A stretch of DNA of 64,000 nt, taken from the NCBI RefSeq assembly GCF_000471905.2, contig NW_006495273.1, forward strand, positions 6,965,481-7,029,480, read 5' to 3'. The position numbers were made by a program, and so were the translations under genes. The stretch comes from Amborella trichopoda (taxonomy: Eukaryota > Streptophyta > Magnoliopsida > Amborellales > Amborellaceae). Shown here one piece after another: positions 1 through 8,930 of the stretch (positions within the stretch are counted from its first letter, which is position 1; every line of letters begins with the position of its first letter). The notes below the pieces were generated by a model that did no database searches, was not told the origin of the DNA, and saw nothing but the letters and a program-made list of their open reading frames with translations.

Positions 1-440
1 GGTGATTATTTTCATGGAATGGGCGATCCGATGTTTGATTGTGGCGGTTCGAGGATTATGTTACCGGAGTAATGAGCAGTCTCACGTTTTGAAGTGATGG
101 TCTGGCATTTTGAACGGGCAGTCCGGCATTTTGAAATGGCGGTCCGGCATTTTAAAGGGGCAGTCAGGTGTTTTGAAGTGGCGGTCCAGCATTTTGAAGG
201 GGCAGTCTGGCATTTTGAAGTGGCAGTCCGGCGTTTTGAAGTGGGTAGTCTGGTGTTGTACAAGTGAGGTCTAACATTTCCTTTTCCTTTTATTAGGATC
301 CGAAAATGATTTGTTACGTACAAGAAAGGTATTTTCATTAAAAAACATGAACTTTTTATATTGGGTGGTATTTGCTAGGAAATATGGTTTTTGGGGGAGG
401 TTGCTAGAAAAAGTTACGCTGGGGGTAAATTGCTTAGAAA
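1..440. mobile_element. Right half of a foldback TIR element with a 21-bp minisatellite
   Basis: The left part lies outside the window. Bases 75-262 hold about nine imperfect copies of a 21-bp unit built around cagtccggcattttgaag. The outer part (about 325-440) has the same order of motifs as the right arm of the element at 885-1712: a 'caagaa.ggcatttt' stretch, a G-rich 'gggggtt' block, then 'gctgggggtaaattgc'. From this I infer a second copy of the same family. Because 21 is a multiple of three, the array produces a periodic minus-strand reading frame that is not a gene. Confidence 0.6.
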
Positions 441-884
441 TCTTTGCCAAAAGTATATAATGGATTATTTTTTGCTCTCTTATTTATTGTTGGTTCTACA
501 ACCACATCATTTTCATTTACACGCTCATCATAAGTATCATGTTCACTATTTGTTCATAATTTACTTAAATTTTATAGTTTGTTTTCACTAATTGAAATGG
601 AATTTTTATAAAAACACAACATCTAGATTTTCAACAATGGTATTATAACTTGGTTCTAAAAATCCATATGTTTTACTGTTTTGTGCAATAATCCTATAAA
701 TGTACATCTACATGTATAGTGTTCTATTTTATTTTTGATTTTCTATCCAGAATTTTTACGTACGCTAAGAATCCCTTTAACGATGTTTTTTTTATTAAAC
801 CAAAGTTTATATGGAGTATTTGCTACCTTCTTACAAGGCCTCCTCTTAAAGACAGACAAACCATACCTAATAATAATTGTGTTG

Positions 885-1712
885 CTAAATTATTTTAGAA
901 AAAATTACAAAAAAACCCCAAGATTACACTATTTATGCAACTTACCCCCAACCTAACCTTCTCTCTCAATTTTTTCCCTACAACAAACTTTCTATGCACA
1001 TAACCCCCCCAACCCAAAAAAATAAAAAAAGACTAAATTACTCTTAAAACTATTGCACACATCTCTCTCTCTCCCGCAATAGAACCTGTGAGACACATCG
1101 CTCCAGCAGTAGGCAGTAGTGCTCCGGTAGTTGAAAAGGGCGCTCCGGTAGTAATAAAGCGGGATCCGGCAGTAACAAAGGGCTCTCCGGCAGTAGCGCT
1201 CCGACAGGTGCAAAGGGTGCTCCAGCAGTAAAACTTGTGAGACACTATGCTCCGACAGTAGCGCTCCGGCAGTTGCAAAGGGTGCTCTAGCAGTTGCAAA
1301 GGGTGCTCTGGCAATAGAACTTGTGAGACACAGCGCTCTGGTAGTAACAAAGGGTACTCCGGTAGTAGCGTTTCGGCAGTTGCAACGGGCGCTATGGTAG
1401 TTGCAACAGGCGCTCCGACAGTAGCGCTCCAGCAGTAACGCTCCGGCAGTAGAACTTGTGAGACGTCAAATCTTGCCAAATTGATTTTTTTGTACAAGAA
1501 GGGCATTTCCGTCCAAAAAAAGAACCTTTTTACGTGGGGGTTATTTGCATAGAAAGCTTATTGTGGGGGAAAAAGTGAGAGAAAAGGTTTGGATGGGGGT
1601 AAGTTACATAAATAGCGTATTTTGGGGGGTTTTTTGTAATTTTTTTATTATTTTATTGAGAAGTATTTTTTAGGGTTTTTTGTAATTTTTTTATTATTTT
1701 ATTGAGAGGTAT
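885..1712. mobile_element. Foldback/MULE-like TIR element, about 0.8 kb
   Basis: The arms at about 885-1015 and 1525-1665 are inverted copies of each other. The left arm reads attacaaaaaaacccc, then cttaccccca, ctctctca and tttctatgca; the right arm carries the reverse complement of each in mirrored order. The arms are about 110-130 bp and enclose a 21-bp minisatellite, as foldback elements do. The right tip is duplicated in tandem with a 46-bp period (1635 and 1681). No transposase is visible, so it is non-autonomous. I found no clean target duplication, which leaves the superfamily open. Confidence 0.7.
1075..1470. repeat. Minisatellite with about 21-bp unit inside the foldback element
   Basis: The variable unit ggcagttgcaaagggtgctcc recurs about 18 times, interrupted by blocks containing acttgtgagaca. 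The array keeps the ggcagt core also seen in the array at 75-262, which supports common ancestry of the two elements. Long minus-strand open frames here come only from the 3n period. Confidence 0.75.
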
Positions 1713-1782
1713 AAGGAGTAGTTATTTGGTGAACTGTACCATTTTTTTCACAAAACTAGAAAACTCACTAGATATTTATTCT

Positions 1783-1945
1783 CCACTAACTTCTTAAAAT
1801 TTTTAATTTTTCTATCAAGTTGATGATCAATTTGTTTTAAACTTTTCAAAATTTGAAATTCATTATCCACTCACTTCTTAAAATTTTAATTTTTCTATCA
1901 AGTTGATTATCAACTTGTTTTAAACCATTCAAAAGCTTCATTGTT
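1783..1945. repeat. Tandem duplication, 84-bp period
   Basis: Two copies beginning ccactaacttcttaaaat (1783) and ccactcacttcttaaaat (1867) run in parallel through ttttctatcaagttga. Both are AT-rich and non-coding. Confidence 0.75.
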
Positions 1946-1959
1946 ATACCTTAACAAAT

Positions 1960-2225
1960 ATACATTGTATAGTGAGATAGCTCATCAAGGGAAGTTATGA
2001 AATATTAGTTGCCGCCTCTTGTTCAATCTGGGTTGAAGTTATAAATTTGTGCCAAGGAATGGTTATATCTTTTCATCATGTTTACAGAGAAGCCATGATT
2101 TAGCGGATGGGATGGCCAAGCTTGGAATTTCTTTGGATTCTATTATTGTTTCCAATTATCTAATTGTTGTGTGAATCATATGTATTTCTTTGATTGATAA
2201 AATTTCATTAATATTGTCAAAAAAA
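1960..2225 (+). mobile_element. L1-type LINE relic, 3' end of the RNase H region
   Basis: A broken frame reads HHVYREA, then LADGMAKLG, which is the C-terminal RNase H signature of plant L1 ORF2. It is followed by a short untranslated stretch ending in an A-run near 2220. Stops and frame changes show it is dead. Only the last few hundred bases of the element remain, the usual 5' truncation of LINEs. Confidence 0.5.
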
Positions 2226-2261
2226 AATTGTTTACCACCCCTTATAACAATATTATTTAAA

Positions 2262-2656
2262 GGAAAAAGTTTATATAAAGCTGAGGCTCTAAACAATCAA
2301 ATTAGAGCGCACCTAAAAAATTTCCCTAGAAGAGGTTGTTTTGATGCCCAAATTTCCTCAAATTGATCATCTTGACGATGTATGGACATGAGCAAAAAAT
2401 GGATTTCACGTTTTAGAAAAAATGCGTCTTGTAACGCATTTTTGGACTGTCAATTTTCAAGATTTTCAAGATTTTCAAGTTTTAATAAATTTCCTCGATT
2501 TACGCTATTTTTGAAGCTTTAAATTTTATAATTAAAAATGAAAATATATTTTAAGGCTATCATGAATATTTCTAGTATTAAACCACATTTCTCGAAACTA
2601 TTTAAAGGTGTGTTTTACTTTGATTGTTTAAAGCCTTGACTCTATACAAACTGCAC
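2262..2656. mobile_element. MITE family M1, copy A
   Basis: The left end ggaaaaagtttatataaagc and the reverse complement of the right end (agtttgtatagagtcaaggc) form imperfect terminal inverted repeats that both run into aaacaatcaaa. The body of about 390 bp matches copies at 4964-6830 (split), 50261-50629, 54243-54613 and 55960-56295. There is no coding capacity. Confidence 0.6.
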
Positions 2657-3759
2657 CCCTATTTAAATCACCAATATCACTATGCACAAATTTAAAATTC
2701 AAAATTCCATTTAATAGAGGGGAAAGGCATTCTGGTTATTTTGGATTCTAAACATGCTTCATTTCTCTTCTAAATTTTCACCACCTAATCTAATTATAGA
2801 TTTAACCGAAATGTTATTTAAACGTCTTAATTTGGCACATTCACTGACCAAATCAGATTTGTACACGCCATTATAAGAGTATGAGCTATTCAACAACTAC
2901 CCAGGCAACAACCCCCAACAAAAAAAAGGAAAAATATAAATAAGAAAAAATTAATTTATCTGAGATGTTAAATTAATGGTTTGTTTAGTAGTTATTTACG
3001 AATTGTTCGTGTAGTATAGAATCCTTGGGACACGAACGGGTATGGTTAGCACATGACATGGCTTTATGGTACAATAATGCAACATCACAACTCAAAGCCT
3101 CACAAAACAATGAAGCGTTGGCGTTAGAAATCATTTTAATGGCTTGAAAATCTACTTCCTTCTTTGACTGACAAACTTAAAAGCTCTAATAATCATGTAG
3201 ATTTGTTGGACCTGTGAACACTTGAAGATAGATGACAAATAATGTTTGATAATATACACTATTTTTAGGGGTTAAAAAACATCTATTAGTTTTCTCTTTT
3301 AGATCCATAATTATCGAAGTTGATATAATCACTTTGATGGTTTGCCCATCCTCAATTTTCAAAGAGAATTCAATTGTGGTCTTAAATAACTTTTTCCAAT
3401 ACAACATGGATATCCTTATATATGATTTTTAAGTTATTTATGAGAAAGTGTATCATCTAATATTAGACTTTTTATGGACCATCAATCTTTATAACCAAAA
3501 CACTAAGTTTACATAGGCCCATTTTAATTATGACACTGTTGATGTAGGGAGTGGCTCTGATACCAACTGATGTTGGGAAGAAGGGAAAATAAAATAAATA
3601 AATTAGAAAACTAAAAGCTGAAAGAAAAAAAATGAGATATCATTTGAGAAAAGTAAAAGGACTCTAACTATTAATAATTAAAAAAAAAAGAGGTAAAATT
3701 CTTGTCAATATTTGTTTAATATATAAAAATGAAGAGGAAACCGGTTCTCATTTGTTTTT
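2657..3759. other. Intergenic, no gene; possible LTR-retrotransposon primer-binding site
   Basis: No coding segment is recognised. At 3553-3566 the sequence ggctctgatacca is the reverse complement of the common plant primer-binding site for initiator tRNA-Met. It is followed by tgatgttggg from 3568, as expected for the edge of a minus-oriented LTR. No second LTR or pol is visible, so this is at most a relic. Confidence 0.35.
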
Positions 3760-4500
3760 ACTCTACCCACTCAGTTGCTTCGAATATTTAGGAATAAGCT
3801 TTTTGCATGGTAGGGGTTGTGATGACCCAACAAAAGGTGCCACAAAGACAGTATTACGCAGTTGAACCTGCCTAAGATGGGTAGGACGATTTAGAAGATA
3901 TTTTTGGACGGCCGTGTTACATGAAATTTGGAAGAAAAGAAACAACAATACCTTTTAAGGCCTTCTATGGAACAAAGATAAGCTCAAAAGTAAGGTTTTC
4001 TATACCCTTTGGAGTTGGTTTTCGGTATCCAAAGAGAGCCGGGGTATTTCAAAAGTGGATATGATGGTAAATTTGGTAAATCTAGTCAATCAAAGTTTCT
4101 TAAGGACTTGACCTAACGGAAGATGGACTCCTCTTTTACCAAGAAGCTTTAAATTGAATTTGGATGGGAGTTGAATACGGATCTAAGACCTGCGGGAATT
4201 GTTTAGCCACAATGCTCAATAAAAATTTTCTTGAACTTCGTGCATTGTTCTTAGCGTCCAAATTTTTAAATCTAGTAGTTAAAAATGATTGTGATTTTAT
4301 TATATTAAAAAATGAATTGTATATTATGAGACTATTTATCTTTTATACAATGAGGTGGCAATTACTCCTAGCCGTTATATGTCAATTGAATGGTTTGGGA
4401 TGCATCACGAACTTCAAGACTTTTTTTTGGACTAGTTTATTTCATGCTCATAATCATTGGATTTGAAATCTAAAAGATAAAAATGATTGGACATCCTAGT
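3760..4500 (+). mobile_element. L1-type LINE relic (zinc-finger/RNase H region)
   Basis: Broken frames around 3920-4170 read WKKRNNNTF, then WNKDKLKSKV, then FKLNLDGS. This is the order seen at the end of plant L1 ORF2 before and at the start of its RNase H domain. Multiple stops and shifts are present. The relic lies between unrelated repeats and is not a host gene. Confidence 0.55.
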
Positions 4501-4963
4501 GCTAAAAGTAAATGGTCTCTTCGTATACTATTCCGTACCAAAAATAGATAGGTCTCAAAGTCTACATTCCCCGCAAAAGATATATGATCATGTGATAGTT
4601 GAATCGATCAACTCTTAAAGATATTTTGATAAATTTTCCATTATTAGTAAATGGCATGTCACAAACTAAGCCTTATTGTAGTACTTTCCTCAATTTGAAA
4701 AGAAAAACCTTAATGTATTGTATGTAATCCACGAGAAAAGATGAACCATTCCTTCATGTATGTATATTCGAATAGAGGAACAATCAAAGCCATTGTTGTC
4801 ATTCGGAATAGAAGGTAGAGATTACATATAACATACAATTAGAGTACTACATGTTATACGGCAGACGATGCATCATTCAAGAAAAAAAAGGAAAAGATTT
4901 ATATCAGGTTGCAACCCTATTTGTACAAATAATATTGTATTAATCTACTCCAATCATTTTATT

Positions 4964-6830
4964 TGAGGAAAAAGTTCATACAATATTGCAAATTTATATT
5001 ATAAGAAGTAAGGTGTAACTCAAAAAATCCAACAAAAGAGAGTGTTTTGAAGTTGGAAAACCTTCAAATCATTCATCTCGACCTCAAGATGTACAAATTT
5101 AAAGAAAAATAAGAATTTCCAGCCATTAAAATGGTGGATCTAAAGTTTCCCAGTTTTGTGTGCCTGTGTTCGGTTACTGCTACTGCGTGAGTGACCTTCA
5201 AAAAGAGCATTGACCAACGACCTAGAGCCCTCCGGTGTCCTGTTGTGACAACCAGAGGACACAAATGACCAAGGAGTTTATCTCTTTCCCCCTTGGAGTT
5301 GTCTAATGTTTTTCTGTGTCTCTTATTTTTCCTCTAGCCTTAGATCTATGGGCTCTTTGACTTCAATATTAGGCTTTTGCTTCAAATCTGAATGTTTATT
5401 CTCATATATGAGTTTTGTTCTTGTTCTTTTTTAGGTTCATTTCCTTTTTTTTCTTTCGCTCTCTTTTCTCCTTTTTAGCCTTTTCTGGTCCCTTATCTTT
5501 TTGAGATTTTCTATCATTTCTTCCTTTTTTTTCTTTCCTCTCCCTCTGTTGCTAGCTCGTTTTTCTTTGTGCCCCAAGCCTTCTTGTTTTTTTTGAGCTC
5601 TGTTCCTTTAATCTTTGGGCTTATGTTATTGCTCTTTCCTTCTCTTGCCCACCACCTTTTGGTTCTCTAGAGAGAGAGAGAGAGAGAGAGGCCTCCTAGA
5701 AACAGAGAGAGAGAGAGAGCGAGCTTTTTGTTGGGGAGGTGGGGGGACAGAATCCTCCCCGCCCCCCTTCCTATCCACCCCTTCCATCGCCTTGTCTTTA
5801 TCTTTGCCCATCTTTGTTCACCCTCCACCGTCATCTATGACTTTTTTTTATGCTCTCAGCCTTCTCCCTTTTGGTCGACTCTTAACTCTCCACGCTTAAG
5901 TTAAAGCTTAAGACAGGGTTACCCTCCTTGGGGGGTTAGCCATCATGTTCCTTGACTTCATTTTTTGAAGTCCATTGTATCTTGCCAAGGCTAATGCCTA
6001 TTATGGGGGATGGTCTGTTTCTTGACCTTGATGAATCCTGTGTATGGTAATATGGTAAAATTTTTTGAATAGTTAATTGAGTTTGTCCCCTTTCTCTTAG
6101 TGTCTTGGTTTTTTCCTTTAAGCTTGTTCACAACTCTTCTCCAGTTTTCATTCACTTTAGTTTTTTGACTCTCTTTTCACTTTCATTCACTTTTAAACCC
6201 TGCATTTCGGCCGCTAGTTGTGCCCAACCCCCACAACGACGCTGCCAAGCTCGAATTGTCATTCTCTTGGGTGTCGTTGTTCATGTGCTGGTTGGTACTT
6301 TATTCCAACCCCGGCTTGTGAGGTTTCTGTTGAAAGGTAAGTTTGTTATTGAAGGTCTTGTTTGTGGTTTAGTTTGAGTGGGATGCTATGGAGTTTGTCG
6401 CATGTGGAAGTTGTTGTGTATAGTTTAGCAAGGATTATGAGGTTGCATGTGTTTTGGGGCCCGTAGGTGTTAAGGGTTGTTTGTGTTTTGTTAGTCTTAG
6501 ATGGGTCATATTTGGAGTATAGAGCTTAGTCTCTTTATTGCTTATTCTCTTCTTTTTTTTTCTATCGTAATTTTGAGCTCCGCTCTATATTAATGAAAGT
6601 TGCTGTGAACATTAAAAAAGAAAAATGGTGGATCTAGAAACAAGATATCTAGAACATCTAATTTTAAAATTTTGAAGTGCATGTAGATCAGCTTGATTTG
6701 CACTATTTTTGAAATTTTAAATTTCATAATTTGAGTTTGATATGGATATTCCAACCATTATAAGGTTTCCAACATCAAAACTAATTATTCAAGCAAAATT
6801 TAGATGTGCACCTTACTTGTATAGTATAAA
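4964..6830. mobile_element. MITE family M1, copy split by a retro-insertion
   Basis: The left half (about 4964-5142) starts gaggaaaaagttcataca. The right half (about 6622-6830) ends near gatgtgcaccttacttgta. Together they reproduce the M1 layout seen at 2262-2656. The two halves meet at an exact direct repeat, aaaatggtggatcta, at 5128-5142 and 6622-6636. Confidence 0.55.
5143..6621 (+). mobile_element. Non-LTR retro-insertion with 15-bp target duplication
   Basis: About 1.48 kb of pyrimidine-rich, non-coding sequence is bracketed by the direct repeat aaaatggtggatcta (5128-5142 and 6622-6636). It ends in an A-rich tail (attaaaaaagaa) just before the right repeat. A 15-bp duplication plus 3' A-tail is the hallmark of L1-driven insertion. 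No reverse transcriptase is seen, so this is either a 5'-truncated L1 that kept mostly its 3' untranslated region, or another RNA copied by L1 machinery. It contains GA repeats at 5668-5720. Confidence 0.6.
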
Positions 6831-7388
6831 ACAAAGGAAAAAAAAAAGAGAAAATCAATGAGGATATGGGCCCCTACCATTTGGTGAGAATGGAGTCAAA
6901 TACTTCATTATAGAACTTGTTGGTACTAACGCCAAGGCCCCAACCAATTCTCAAACTACTTGTATAGTATAAGTATAAGGTGGACACCTTATGCAAACCT
7001 AACCCTTTATTTAGATAGTATGGACTTGACACTATCGTAAAAGACGTATAGCTTTTATAAATTATTTTAGAATGTGTCAAATCTACGTTGTTCAATTAAA
7101 AAATACATGGTGTAGACCATGGTAACCTTCTTTTTACAAAGAAGGTTGCAACCTTTTATAAACTAAAAAAAAGAAAAAGAAAAGGTAAATGTTGCAACTG
7201 GCTTGTTCGATCTGAATGATAACATACGATGAACCACAAAAGGAAAAACGAAGTACAAAAAAAGACTCATTTTCAAATATTTTTTTTTCAAGGGTGTGGT
7301 TTCTTTTTGTCAAACATGTCCGTCAAAATGCTCTTGTTAATGCAGGAAGCAAATGGACAATGTGTTCTCGAGGGAGCAGTAAAACTTT
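6831..7388. other. Intergenic, no gene recognised
   Basis: This is AT-rich sequence without a supported coding region. Bases 7110-7175 contain a short hairpin-like ggtaaccttc...gaaggttgcaacc related to the M1 MITE termini. Confidence 0.4.
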
Positions 7389-8465
7389 TCACCCCAAAAA
7401 AAAATATACTCAAAATTAATTTTCTAATAACACCAATCAAACAAATAAGAGATTTAAGATCAAAATATCCTTTCCCTCTCGGCTTTCCTACGTTTTTCAA
7501 ATGTCGCAACACTTTCTCTCTCTACCGCCCACTCTCTTTCTCTCTCTACCGCCCTCTCTTTCTATGGCAGCACTTTCTCTCTCTACCCGCTTCTCTCTCA
7601 CACTCTCTCTCAACCCACCCTTTCTCTATCTCGCTACCCAGCCCATCAGCCAACTCCATTGCCAACCTCTTTCAGGACCTTAGAACCCACCTCTCTCTCT
7701 TTATCATCTATTGCCTCGGCCAGTTCCACTCAGAAACCCCCATCCCATCTCAAAACCCCCAATCAAGTTGATCAAAGATCGCGCCCCACCGTCGAAGAAC
7801 CCACGAACCCACAAAACAAAAACCATAATTTAGCCATCAAAACTGCTCTCTGCAACTCTCTCTCCTTCACAAACAAAGAATCAATCATTTGGGCTTCAAG
7901 GGCTCTCCCTCTAGCCCTCTCTGTCCTCTTAGGCGTTTTGTACAGCAGAGACAATGGCTATTGGGCAGGCATTGTGGTAGCCGTTAGCATGGGTGGAACA
8001 AGGGAGCCGTTCGTTACATCTCCCTAATTCCATAGGTAATCTTCACAATCTTTCTAAGAGACAGCAAAATGTATGGCTATGCTGGTAGTTTATCAGCCCT
8101 TTTGGGTGCAGTTATAATTCTCAGACGAAGAAACCTCTGTGCATCCCCTGAATTCGCCATAGTTAGAATCACTGAGACCTTTATTAGGGTGTTTGTCGAA
8201 CTCCTAATCGAGACCACTCGAGCCACCAGGTTGGCAATGGAGTTGGAGACCTATTTGGCAGATGGGCTTGGTAAAAGTAAGAGTTGGGCGGGTAGAGAGA
8301 GAAAGAGAGAGGATAGGTAGAGAGAGAGAGGTTGAGGAAGTAAGAGAAGGGCGGGTAGGGAGAAAAAGAGGTTTAAAAAAAAGTGTTAATACAAAAGTAC
8401 AGGGGAAGAGAGAAAAAGGGCATTTTAGTTCTAAACTTTATGATTTTTTGAGGGGGGGTTAAATA
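7389..8465. mobile_element. TIR-flanked element carrying a host gene fragment (Pack-type, inferred)
   Basis: The left arm (about 7389-7570) and the reverse complement of the right arm (about 8270-8465) share, in order, a C4-C7/A-run block, a 'tcaaaatatcctttcc / ctaaaatgccctttt' block, an 'acactttctct / acacttttttt' block and repeated ctctctaccgccc / ctctctacccgccc. Identity is roughly 60-70% by eye. A disabled FUSC-family segment lies between the arms. Exact ends and target duplication could not be fixed. TIR arms around a gene piece suggest a Pack-type capture; decay leaves uncertainty. Confidence 0.5.
7860..8290 (+). pseudogene. FUSC/AaeB-like membrane protein fragment
   Basis: One frame encodes RALPLALSVLLGVLYSRDNG and continues YWAGIVVAVSMGGTRE. 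Another frame, from about 8046, encodes VIFTIFLRDSKMYG, AGSLSALLGAVIILRRRN, PEFAIVRITETFI and ETTRATRLA. In plant proteins of the fusaric-acid-resistance/p-hydroxybenzoate efflux type these blocks occur in the same order, but with extra residues between the two halves. The middle is therefore deleted here and the reading frame is broken (stop after 8024). Only hydrophobic membrane-segment pieces remain. It sits inside a TIR-flanked element just upstream of the dihydrofolate synthetase start. The parent gene is not in the window. Confidence 0.6.
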
Positions 8466-8630
8466 CAAAAAAAAACCAGTGTTGAAGGCGTTGGGGATAG
8501 GATGTCTAGAAAGTTGATTTTGGGATATCTATGATTTTCCCTACAAGTTACCCTCCTAGTACAAAAATTGGACTAATCTTGAAAGGACTCTTTTCCCAAC
8601 AGGGGTTATCTCTGCAACATCATAACATAG
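8466..8630 (+). promoter_or_regulatory. Upstream/5' leader region of the dihydrofolate synthetase gene
   Basis: Only about 165 bases separate the transposon-like arm from the start codon. No convincing TATA box is visible. A pyrimidine tract followed by cag (ctcttttcccaacag, ending at 8601) resembles a splice acceptor, so a non-coding leader exon could lie further upstream, possibly beyond the inserted element. An in-frame TAG (8628-8630) directly precedes the ATG. Confidence 0.3.
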
Positions 8631-8930
8631 ATGGTGGTGCACAAGCCTCTTCTATCATTTCTCTGCAATGATGGGTTCTTCCATAGATTGAAAATTTTTC
8701 GCACAGCAACTCAAAACTTGATCATGGGTGGTCTCAGGAGCTACTACTCTCTCACTCCTGACTCAGAGGTCCCAGAAATGGGAGAATTCATGGGTTTTAT
8801 GGAAACCTTGAAAAACTATGAGAGGTTGGGTGTACCCACAGGTGCTGGAACAGACTCAGAATATGGGTTTGATCTTGGTAGAATGAGGCGCTTGCTTCAT
8901 CGCCTTGGGGATCCCCATCTTAAGTTCAAG
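8631..8930 (+). CDS. DHFS: DHFS exon 1 (residues 1-100)
   Basis: The ATG at 8631 is the first in frame after a TAG at 8628-8630. Exon 1 is 100 codons and ends at a clear donor (ttcaag|gtaagg), phase 0. A second ATG at 8724 (MGGLRSYY) could give a shorter form lacking part of the presumed targeting peptide. The part after residue 60 ([25 protein letters not shown]) is the conserved plant DHFS N-terminus. Confidence 0.88.

Noticed and set aside
12..338. Minus-strand open frame with repeating TSKCRTA-like peptide
   Set aside because: Same cause: a 21-bp tandem array in a transposon.
1033..1506. Minus-strand open frame of about 157 codons
   Set aside because: It is produced by a minisatellite whose unit (21 bp) is a multiple of three; the residues cycle with the repeat and there is no other coding sign.
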